The notes under the pieces are model-generated. The model was not told the DNA's origin. It made no database searches and was given only the letters and a program-made list of their open reading frames with translations. Position numbers and translations under genes: made by a program. A DNA stretch of 64,000 nt from Nereocystis luetkeana (lineage: Eukaryota; Sar; Phaeophyceae; Laminariales; Laminariaceae). Of this stretch, positions 54,801 through 64,000 are shown piece after piece. Numbering within the stretch: position 1 is the stretch's first letter; each line of letters starts with the position of its first letter. The stretch covers positions 3,497,501 through 3,561,500 of the forward strand of contig JARUPZ010000004.1 of the NCBI GenBank assembly GCA_031213475.1. The letters are read 5' to 3'.

Positions 54801-57091
54801 TACATCGTCTCTTCGCCGGGGGGTGCACAGCAATCTACAGGTTATTGTGGTGGTCCCCAAATAAGGATTCGGAGTGTCTTGAGTTTCTTACTCTATGTAC
54901 CGTTATGGTTAAAACATGACAGGGAGTAAGTAGTATTGCAGCAGTATTGATATTAAATATTAATAGTATTAATAGATACCAGGTACCCTGGTACCTGGTA
55001 GTAGTTGTTCGCCGGAGGACAATCCATCTCTCAGGTCGTACATAAATACAAGCGCACAGGTGTATGTATAAAGCTAATTGATAGAGCAGTTTTCGGTCGT
55101 CACTTGCACCCATGACCCATGAATACTCATCTCATCCGATGTGTGCTCGTCCGAATTTTATACCAACCGCAGAAGAGTACGCACTGCACGTGTGCAGTTT
55201 CGTACGTGCGACGTTTCGTGCAACACTATATTTCGTACTCGTAGTTAGTACCTAGCATATTGTCAAATGACACCGGGTTTCGTCTTTGTGCTTCCAAAAA
55301 ATATTGTACGCACCCCAGGTCTTCACCAGCTGGTGTTTTTCGCTCGACGACGCAACCGTGAGGCGATATGCATCTTGGCTGAGTCTGCGAACCCCAACCG
55401 ATACTTCCCGTTCGCTGCAGCAGGTGTGTCTACTTTTTGTGTTGGAATACTCGTGTAATATTAATAGTGTCCCAGTACCATCTCGTATAGCTACCATCTC
55501 GTATGCTGTCCTGCGACCACGGACTGCATTGAATTGTGAGTTAATGTGAGAACAACAACAACAACAACAACAAATACCAGGTACGTAGTCTTCGGGTGAA
55601 AGGCTTCCGATGGTACTTGAATATTGTGTAGAAAAGTGTATTTTGAATTCAGCAGCCTCCGTACGTTTCAGACTGGACTCCAAGTTGAGTGGAATAGGAG
55701 GGAGAGTTGTAGTCGGCAACTTTTGAGTGCTGTGTCGTCGAGCGCCTCCCATTTGGCGGTGCTTTTGTGCGCCCTCAGAGACAATCAGTGTTATAGACTA
55801 GGGTCCATAGCCCCACCTTGCAAATCGTGAAGTGGGGCACTACAACACTACAGCACTTCTGTAATACGATCATTTCCTGGGTAAAATGCAATGATCCGGC
55901 TTTAACGAAACGGCCAGGTCGCGACCCAAGCACCGCCATCATTGTACCATGGTTCTAAGTCTCAAGTCAGACCGTGTGCTGGGTGGGTACTTTACATCAC
56001 GTGTGGAGGTACTCATAGCGTTCTGTAGTCGCGTTCTGTTGGGCGTCACGTTGTGTTGGAGGACAGCGGAAGTGGATCGTGCCAGCACTGCTGATCCAGC
56101 ACCCTGCAGGCCTACTGTATTGAAGAACGCCTTCCAAGGTGGCTATGTTCCTCTTGCAACTGATTTTAGATCCCAACGGATACCATGTACAGCACCTGTC
56201 ATCAGCGACCCAAGCGAAGGCCGCGTGTTGGTCCAAATGCAAAATTGAATGGTTGTTTCATTGATGAGGTAAGCCGGTGTGGGATGCTTCCTCGAGATGT
56301 TGGAACCTCGACCCACCCTCAGCTCTGACCATTAATAGCAGATGTAGTGTTGGTACGAGGTCGCCATCGCTATTTACTCTTAATACGAGCATGCCACTGC
56401 CGTGCCAAGTACGGACGCCGACGCAGTGTGCTGTAGATCGGAGTGCACCTATTAGTAGAGGTACTATTTACCAGGTATAACACAGACTACCGCTCGCAAG
56501 AGCGGGGCGGAAAACGTGAAGATACCCCCCCCCTGTGGGGGCCTTCTTCCTGCCCATACTACAGTAAGTCCGCACTCCGCCCATTCCGACTTGGCAGGCA
56601 TCAACATCACCGCGTTCATCACAACCATGCTTGAGGAACGGCGCCTTGATATCGTCATCTACGAATCAATCCTGAAGCATCTACCCGCGGGACAGCAGCT
56701 ATCTGACGACAGGCTTAATGATGAGACGTTGGTGGCTGCAGGTGTCGCGGCGTTGAACGAGGTTTATGGTGAGAGCTCTCCTAATATTATCGCGCGAGGT
56801 GTTGTTTCGGCGAAGCTCGTGTCATGGAGGCGTGACTCGTTGGGTTGGTTCTGTGGTCGCTTGTCTCCAAGTAATACGATACTGCACGATGGATGTTCAG
56901 TTTACCTTATTGTCGGCCATTTCTGCTTCATTCGACCAGGTGAAGAATATGTGCGCTTTTCACGCTTCTGGTGCGAAAGTCTTCCGGAGAACACGATGGC
57001 CTTCCCAGGAGTGTTTAAAACAATCAAGCAAAGGTCGAACGCACGATTCCCGCCGCTTGAAGAGGATTTCGTTGGAGTTAGGGTTAGGTGA
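51858..57091 (+). CDS. ELMO/CED-12 domain protein (ELMOD-like)
   Basis: Five exons (51858-52187, 52661-52865, 55319-55423, 56598-56768, 56940-57091) join in phase to 320 residues. The N-terminal 110 residues are basic and helical (RALARALARVWKFLLRHL) and not recognised. The ELMO domain runs from about 133 to 305: ELLETLWDSLKPGMRRTDWG, ELGFQNGERPQSDFRGMGML, NRYFPFAAAGINITAFITTM and EEYVRFSRFWCESLPENTMA. The Arg in DFRGMG corresponds to the residue needed for Arf-family GAP activity in animal ELMOD proteins, so this may regulate Arf/Arl GTPases in membrane traffic or cilia. Splice phases agree at every junction, and VGINIT-type continuity across exons 3 and 4 confirms the model. The 2.5-kb intron 2 contains a MITE and a SINE fragment. 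Confidence 0.9.
53123..53217. mobile_element. MITE family 2 in ELMO intron 2
   Basis: TAACCCTTTTATGACCGCAG at the left and its inverse CTGCGGTCCTAAAGGGGTTA at the right, with inner TCCCGGTTGGGGGACAAA and TTTGTCCGCAGAACAGGA. 95 bp, nearly fully palindromic. Confidence 0.8.
53811..54018 (+). mobile_element. SINE body and tail, 5'-truncated, in ELMO intron 2
   Basis: GTGAGTTAGCTATATTCGAG, TCGACGAGCAGTGGGAATGC, CTATGCGCGACAAG, GACCACGGCTTTTCCAGAAG and an A-rich end (GAAATAAAAAATAAAAAAT) match the SINE at 7857-8215 in inverse orientation. The tRNA-like head is missing, as in 5'-truncated reverse-transcribed insertions. Confidence 0.75.
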
Positions 57092-58568
57092 TGGTGGCCA
57101 AAGTTGCATTGTAACATATTTTCCCCATATAGTGGCATGTATCATGTACTCCTGTCGTGGCAACGTGGTGTACATACAAACGCATGGAATCCATCGTGAG
57201 TTTCCTTGTTAAGGTTAAAGTAAGTACCTGCTGCTGTCGTTGACCTTCGTGTGCGAACGCTGCTGTTCACCCTGTAGCCGCGCACGCCTGTATTATTGTA
57301 CCAAATACATTGGTTTCTCGATTTCAGCAGTTTTGTTTGTCGATTTGGGCAGTTCGAGTTGCCGTTGACAAGATTTTTTTAATCCCGATAGCATTTAGAA
57401 TATAGTCCCCACCGACTTTTCGTCATACGTGAGGCCATGTCTTTTAAGTTAAAGGAGACTATTGCCGCCGGTGAAGAGCTTACCAGGTATCCTATTCTTT
57501 CCGACCGCGATCCCCCTCCCAGACATGAATGGTCGTCAGGTAAGACTGTGAGACGGCGGTCGGGGTATCGATGATTAACGAGGAAAGGTTTAGTTTGGTA
57601 TGAGGGTAATTTCGGTGGGGGGAGTATGCACGAGGGAGATCGGACACCTTTTACAAAATTTACCTCTGCGAGCAGAATTTTCAAGGTCGCCGAGTGAACT
57701 CTTTCATTCAGATTTGAGTTGGATATTGTATCCCAGTCACGATAGCATAAGTTCGTTACTTAGAGGCAGGCGTGTGCCGAGGAAGATGGCATTGAGAACA
57801 AAACAAATGGCGATTTTTCATTGTTTTTGTAGGGATAGCGTCGGAAGCGTGCCCTTGTAACTGCTACAGCGTTGAGAACAGATGGCTGGAAAGCAGATCG
57901 TACATCTGTTGGTGGTACGGGATTTGATCGCTGTTTGGTCTAAAGATTCCAGGGGGATACTTTGCCTGGGAGGTACAAAAGTGTTGTGGACGCTACGGCG
58001 GGCCCCCGTTGACGTCTACATGTACAGCGGCCGGCCGGGTGAAGTTTACTTCCGTTTTATCGACACGATTCGCTCAAGATAGCCACACGCGATGTTGCCA
58101 AGCAGCACTCGTTAAGGCATATATGTCGCCCTCCACGTATAGCTGGAGAATATACCATCTTCCTTAAAATATGTTCGGAAGTTTCTCATAATTGTTTTGG
58201 TGTGTTTTTTTTTGCCCATGGATGTGGCTGTCGGCGTGGGAATAGGGTGCCGAGTGGGCCCTGCCGGCGACTAAAGTATATCTCGACTCGGTTTGGAGGG
58301 CTCAGGTCCACGTGGGGTTAGGTCGACATGAAATCAGGGTCCCAAACGTGGTCCGGGTAAAATGTGTTCAAATTATTTTGTGTTACTTGAGTTGTAGCAA
58401 GCTCGCGGAAATGGTCTTCAACCAAGACGGTAGTGAAAGTATCTCTGAAACTTGAAGCCGAACTGATTGTAAGGACTACTGAGAATGCACCCCCCACAGC
58501 TCATTTACAAGCCTCCGGCCGGTCATTCGGAAACCTCTCCCTTGTCCCCGGAATGGCGATCGCCGCGG
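57092..58568. other. Gap between convergent ELMO and calmodulin-like genes
   Basis: No gene is firmly supported. 57438-57487 opens MSFKLKETIAAGEELTR and ends at a possible donor; 57882-58082 is a 66-codon frame starting MAGKQIVHLLVVRDLIAVWS. Either could be an exon of a small unknown gene, but no splice connects them convincingly. The rest is unremarkable. Confidence 0.3.
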
Positions 58569-61500
58569 CTAGTCGTTCATCATCTGTGCAAGTTGCGAAG
58601 AGGACGAGGATGTTCCGTGGGTCGTTGGCTTCCGGAGACATGTGGCAAGTATGGTGACAGTTTTTGACCGAAACAGCATGTTTCCCGGTAGTTATTTTCG
58701 TGCATTTTGATATGCCGGCGAAAAAGCGAGGAAACAGGTGTACGTACGTACCAGCACACGCGGGAACGTACCATGTTGATGTACTCCACGTAGTTGACCA
58801 TGCCGTTGTGGTCTGGTTCAAGCTGTACAATATTGACGGGCGTGAGCACAAGAGAGAGATATTTCAGCGAGCGACTTGCTGAAATAGAAAGTTCCATTAT
58901 AAGGATGTGATAACGGGCACAACCACACTTTAGAGGCGGGTGCCCTCTCGCTCAACTTGGAGATGGATCACAATTATTGGGAACCTCTGGGGTTCATCCC
59001 CATGATAGACGAGTGGCGCTTCAAGTTTTGCTTCAACCACAACATTGTCTGATTCGCCGGTTCAGCCTCGCTCGTTTTTCTCCTGGTACAGCTGATCATG
59101 CAAGGACAAGACCTCGCACGGTGATTGGTTCACCTGGCTGACCAGATCGTGGGCCTGCTCTTCCGACAGTTGTTCGCTGCCGTATGTCGTCAATGCCTTC
59201 AACACCGAGTCTATTTTGATGTGTCCCGGAGGGGAATTGCCTTCAAACACCTGTGCACATTTTTAATGTGCCCATAAGAGCAATGCGTGGATGAGATATT
59301 TTCCGCACATACTTCCGATGTCACCTCGTCAAAAATCTATAATTTTCCTATGGTGTTCAGCTCAAAGCCTTATCGCTTGTAGGTACAGTGCGAGATCAAT
59401 CGCCTAATGTTCCTATGGTGTTCAGCTCAAAGCCTAATCGCTTGTAAGTACAGTGCGAGATCAATCGCCTTTAGGCTATCGCGTTCATAATCGGAGATAA
59501 ATGCTATGCCCCCACCTTGAAAAGAAGTTGGTGGCGTGCCGGTGTCTGGCGAGGAAGCAAATGAGCACCCCGCCAGGACGAGAAGTGTCTCCAAGCTAAA
59601 GTCGACGCCGATTTCATGGTACTGTGACCCCCGTAATAAAGTCTGACTAGGTTTTCGAACCGAAGCATTGCTTTTTGTGGTCGAAAACGCTTTTGTTGTG
59701 TTACAGTAGGTTGCCATTCAGGTATATGCAAGACCCCACGTTGATATCCTTTACCGGTATGTTTTATTTGTGCTTCAGGCAGGTCGGCCGGAACACAACC
59801 AGCTTGATTGTCCGTATCAAGTCCAAAATCTCTTTCGTGCACTACGTACAGCAGTGGCGTAAATTTACGGATGAATACACCTCGAAAAATCTACCTATAA
59901 AAAACGAACGTTCGCCAAAGTATGAACGAGTAGATACTACTACGAGAAATCACGTAAATAGGCATACCTGGTAGTATATTAACCTCTCGAACACCTGCGG
60001 AAAACAATAGAAGCAAACGGTGCGGATATAACATACAACCTTTGCCCTCACCTTGAACGCACTCTTGACTTGTTCGGCAGTGTACGATGCGTTGACTTTT
60101 CGCGACATTACAGCAACAAATTCTGTCCGCGGCAAAAGCATTAAAGCGAGGCGATGAAGGAAATATGATATTATGCGTACGTGTAGGTATGTTGTACGAA
60201 CCGGGGTGTCCACAAACGGAGCTATTGGCACCGATTGGTTGAAGGTACGTCTTGCAATTAGAGGAAGGATTTATGTCATCATCGCGTTGTTGTTGACAGA
60301 GCGGTCTTCTCGTGATGCCCCGTCTTGCGTAGCTCTGAAGCAGTGAGTTACGCATTCGTACTCGTACGGTTGATCGAAATACCATTCATGGTGCCGTTCC
60401 CACGCAACAAGTCGATTAGACCAAGAGTTCTGGCGCTTCACCTTCAAAATCGATCTCTCCGTTGTTGTCTTGGTCGATCTCGTCAATCATAAGATCCACC
60501 TCCTCAGGGGTGGCCTCGATTCCAAGTGTGTCCATCTACGACAATGTGGCACGACGCAAAACAAGACAAAACAGTTTCGCTGACTCTAACGCACAATGTG
60601 ATAGGATGGTATATTTTATGGTAAGGCCATGGTGGAACTCTCAGAAATTTGTTGTCGAGTACCTGGTAGGCGCGAGTGGGCGCGTTTTGCCAAAATATAC
60701 AAACAACTTGGAAATAAACTACAGGATTTGCAGACAAGATGTTTTTTTTCAAAAATACCAGCAAAAAATAATCCAGGCCTTTTTGGTTGTTTCCCTTTTT
60801 TGCACTTTCTCAGGCCACTTCTTATGCAGTCGGAGTTGGAGTCAGTTGAAAAAGTCCATTTCAGCACGTTCGCATGAGCTTTCGCCCCGGAAATGTTGAA
60901 AATTGGTCTCTCTCGCCTCAGAATGTGTCGTAGTTTTCTCCAAAACCTATCAGGGGGTGTTTCCCGCTTCTGGAGGGGCCCAGTTGCAAGAAATCACCGT
61001 CCGTACTTTTTCGATCCAAATGAGGTGAATATGATCGCGATCGTGGATCGGATCGAAAAAAACGTTTTTTTCGATCCGATTGGGTGTTTGGATCTTATTT
61101 GACCGAGTGGAATCGAAAAAGTGCGGTCGGCAATTTCCTGTATCTGGGTGCCTGGAGAAGCGGGAAACACCCCCAGATAGATCTTGGAGAGAGGTCGGAC
61201 ACCTTCTGAGGCGAGAAAGGCCAATCTCCAACATTTCCGGGCAAAAGCTCATGCGAACGGAACTAAAAGGGACTTTTTCAACTGACTCAAAATCCGACTG
61301 CATAAGAAATGGCCTCAGCGCAATAACTACCGCTCACGGGATCGTAGTTGCCCTGTTCGCTTTTTTTCGGGTACGCCAGCTTACTACAGTAGGTCCAAAG
61401 ATCCGCGAAAAAACAGCAGACTTTTGCTGAAAGCCATTTTTTCGCGGGTATTTTAGCCATGGTACCAGATGTGACTCTTCAAGTAGAGGGCCAGGCGCGC

Positions 61501-62797
61501 TAAAAAAACTTGAGCGATTTTGCGACTTTTTTGTGCTGCCAGCTGGCAACATCGAGTACTCGAAGATACCTCGTGAGTCGCTTCTGGCAGTCTGCAGCTG
61601 CTGCCTGGTGCACTCGATGCCCTCACATGCACCATAAGAAGCGCGACTCAATTTCGTGGGCTGTGGTTGCCCGTGAGGAGCTGTATAATAACTGTCCGCA
61701 AGAGAAGTGCAAACGTTAGTGTAGTTTTTGGTACGTTGTGTCTTCCAAATCCCGATCAATTTCTACTACTACTTGTAGCACCCCAAAGTCGAGGGGTAGT
61801 TACTACAGCAGTAGTCCTCTGGAAGACCGCGGACGGCCACAATCTGGAGAGTTTTACAACCTGATGATTATGAAAGCTGATGCGCCCGCTTTCTGCTACA
61901 AGGCACAAACCAGCCGAAGGTTTAAACGCAGTGTGTCAGAACGGCGGCGCGATGACACGGAAAAAAAATCTACCTGAGAAATTAGAGTCACCTGGAATGG
62001 AGGGTGGATAAGAATCCTTCGTGGCCTTATCTGCGTCCTAACACTATGTATATTATACTCGGTGAGTACGGACTATTGTACGTAAGTACCTGGTACATGT
62101 TTATGTGTTTACTAGCCTCGCCTAGGCGGTTCGCCTCCTGTTCGCTACGTGCTCGTGCGTACATATGAATATATATATTTGACATCTTGGCACGATCTAC
62201 AGAAGCATCTATTCTATATGCAAACGGGCTTTTGGGGTAAAAATGGGTACCATGAACCGTGCGCCATGCTACGGACTGCTACGTATGGCGTTCGTTCGAA
62301 GGATATCCTATTAATAGCCAATTCCTTCTGTCTAAAATCGAACTGAGTGTTTAGTGATACCACGATATATATGCCAGGTAGCTATGATTGTACAAGGCAT
62401 GAATACTGCTTGCTCTGCTTGCGCTGCTGTGTATGTAGAGCGAATGAATGATACGGTAATCGGTAAACGGAAATTAACCTGGAAATCTTCGTTTCTACGT
62501 CCGCCTTTATTACCGCACCCACGTACCAGTTCTCCTAGTTCCTCCTTGGTCACTGTTCCACCTCCATCCCTATCGACCAGATCGAAAACTGCCGCAAATA
62601 CCACATATACCGCGCGGGGGTGTACGGTGTTGATTGACCTCACAAGCAGTGGCAGTAGATCACAGGTTGTGCCGCAAAAAGTGCATCACAGCTGGTAAAC
62701 CGGATTTTCCCAATGATTGCGTCGATGGATACCTACTTTCTCGAAACTCGGCCAATTCCTGGCTCGAAAGCTCCTCCGCTGTAGATGTTTGCACCAT
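58569..62797 (-). CDS. Calmodulin-like EF-hand protein
   Basis: Seven exons on the minus strand (62797-62737, 62588-62527, 60535-60442, 60122-60052, 59250-59134, 58822-58772, 58583-58569) join in phase to 156 residues. EF-hand 1 loop DRDGGGTVTKEE (26-37) and loop 2 DQDNNGEIDFEE (62-73) keep all calcium ligands. Hand 3 (from about Glu99) has lost them, and loop 4, EPDHNGMVNYVE (137-148), starts with Glu instead of Asp, so high-affinity calcium binding is expected mainly in the N-lobe. The terminal exon encodes only MMND and stop, completing the calmodulin-type NMMM ending. Such divergent calmodulins occur as signalling or axonemal light-chain-like proteins; I cannot decide which. An upstream in-frame extension of exon 1 is open, so a longer N-terminus is possible. 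Introns 2-5 are repeat-rich. Confidence 0.9.
59345..59471. repeat. Tandem duplication, period about 65 bp
   Basis: TTCCTATGGTGTTCAGCTCA to ACAGTGCGAGATCAATCGCC occurs twice in tandem with two or three differences, in intron 5 of the calmodulin-like gene. It appears recent. Confidence 0.8.
60801..61310. repeat. Large palindrome in calmodulin-like intron 2
   Basis: Left arm about 60801-61055, right arm about 61080-61310, centred near 61068 on GGATCGGATCGAAAAAAACG and its inverse. Arms are about 85-90% alike by eye (for example GAAAGCTCATGCGAACG and GACTTTTTCAACTGACTC on the right, inverse on the left). No coding frame is conserved. It is similar in architecture to the palindrome at 38.3-39.2 kb, but I see no sequence similarity between them. 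Confidence 0.8.
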
Positions 62798-64000
62798 TGG
62801 ATCGTGTAATAGAGTGTCGCCTCCGCTGTCCCCCGGTCGCAGTGTCGCGTGTTGCGTGTCGGCTTGGGAGCGGGGAGAGACGAAAACGAAAATGCCTCCT
62901 CTTTGATCAGCTTCACCAACCGGCACATAATACGCCGCGTTTTACATGTTGTCCACTACCAGCTACACAGTCGGCATGGACCTTCGATCTGGACCACCAC
63001 CACCTCCCAGAGGGAAGCGAGCAGTACCGGCATACCAGGACAATCATCGCATGGAGGTGATTTCGAGGAATTCCCACCACAATATTGTCCGTGCGCACTG
63101 CATTCTTGCGTTCCCCTCGTTTCGGTCACAATAATAATTACCCCGCAAAATGTTGTTGCTGATCCTGGCCGTGCCGTCCGCCCTCTGCTCCATACGTATC
63201 GCACCCCCATCGCCTTCACCCCTGCGATCCCCTGGGGCACAATGACGACGCAGCCGTCTGCAGGAGCAGGCTACCACGTAAGTTTGCATCGGCGTCGAGC
63301 AGGCGTAATTAGAACTTCCATCTGCGTGCCCAGAGTAGCAATACAAGTAATACCAGGACGAATTTGAAAACGATGTACCAGGTATACCGTATTCCAGGTA
63401 CCTACTACTGCTGTGTACCTCCTGAAGGCACTGCTAGACTGTTGCTGTCTCCGGTTCGTTGAGTATCGACGTACTACTGTTTTTGTGGACGGCTGGCTGA
63501 TTGCTGTCATTTTAGCCAAACAGAACACTAGCCGTCGACGCGGTTGATGTGTGATGCAAAACAAGCTGCTTAAATAATAGAAAATCAAGTCATGAGTTTG
63601 ACTGACTGTGGATTCCTGCAATGCTTCAACAATGTCAACTGCGACTCTTGAAATAATAAATCAGCAAGAAGTACTACTATTAATAACAATAGGACGTGCA
63701 GAGTACTGTTATTATATGGGACATGTCACAAAAGCCAACAACGATCTGAATTCGGAACCTTTTGCCAGGTTTATACCATGATATCCGGTACCTCGTACCA
63801 GGTACAAATCGTCTATGTACGAGTATATCAACTTATTTATGCGCACGGTACTGCTGTGATCCAGTGTAATACGGTATAAAATATTTTGATGTGAGACTGT
63901 GCAGGAAAATGTGCCCCCCTCAATGCGGCTTGCGTGAAATGAACTGTCGATAAGTATCAACAGTTAGTATTACAGTAGTGCATGCTCTTTAGACTCTCGC
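62798..64000. other. Window end, no gene resolved
   Basis: Upstream of the calmodulin-like start. Minus-strand 63150-63220 reads a plausible exon (GAIRMEQRADGTARISNNIL) before a GTAATT donor, but it has no in-phase partner, so it may belong to another gene or a missed 5' exon. 63370-64000 is AT-rich with TACCAGGTA motifs (63377, 63799) and nothing else. Confidence 0.35.

Noticed and set aside
62849..63367. Plus-strand 172-codon gene upstream of the calmodulin-like start
   Set aside because: No motif, Thr/His/Pro-rich low complexity, and it overlaps the first exon of the calmodulin-like gene on the other strand.
1..64000. Bacterial operons, CRISPR arrays or toxin genes
   Set aside because: The coding regions are split by GT-AG introns and the repeats are eukaryotic transposons; no regular spacer-repeat array or toxin domain was seen.

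Overview
This is nuclear DNA of a protist with GT-AG introns, short exons, introns up to 6 kb and a heavy load of mobile DNA. The combination of a cAMP-dependent kinase regulatory subunit, an ELMO-domain protein, an Sfi1-like centrin scaffold and a calmodulin-like protein suggests a lineage with centrioles or flagella. The Ty3/gypsy and LINE-like sequences resemble families I remember from stramenopiles such as brown algae and oomycetes. The lineage is an inference, not a determination.

Layout: 1-6.4 kb holds one first exon on the minus strand (1283-1380) and four exons of a 3-hydroxyacyl-CoA dehydrogenase (4842-6395). 7.8-9.8 kb is a repeat island: a SINE, a terminal-inverted-repeat (TIR) element and tRNA-like modules. 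9.8-20.9 kb is a decayed Ty3/gypsy retroelement complex. Its polyprotein carries a NADAR domain just upstream of the aspartic protease, and its integrase block is inverted relative to the rest of pol. 21-26.5 kb holds more repeats, including a LINE remnant. 26.6-34.5 kb is a complete 10-exon PKA regulatory subunit (402 aa) whose introns hold a hAT element, a SINE and a MITE. 34.75-36.58 kb (minus) is a SANT/Myb protein resembling the C-terminal half of KNL2/M18BP1. 38.3-39.2 kb is a large palindrome. 39.7-48.2 kb holds the last four exons of an unrecognised gene, with a 6.3-kb intron full of tandem repeats. 48.5-51.5 kb (minus) is a 3-exon Sfi1-like gene, divergent from a 5-exon ELMO gene (51.9-57.1 kb). 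58.6-62.8 kb (minus) is a 7-exon calmodulin-like gene with a second large palindrome in an intron.

I built each gene model from reading-phase continuity across splice sites. The PKA-R, ELMO, Sfi1-like and calmodulin-like models close with no phase conflict. The identified genes are ordinary housekeeping, signalling and cytoskeletal genes and do not form a pathway.

The most unusual signals are the NADAR domain inside a retroelement, the inverted integrase block, and a near-palindromic 9-mer (TACCTGGTA/TACCAGGTA). The 9-mer occurs about 35 times in the gene and intergenic DNA and was not seen between 8.3 and 26.7 kb, a stretch that includes the retroelement.
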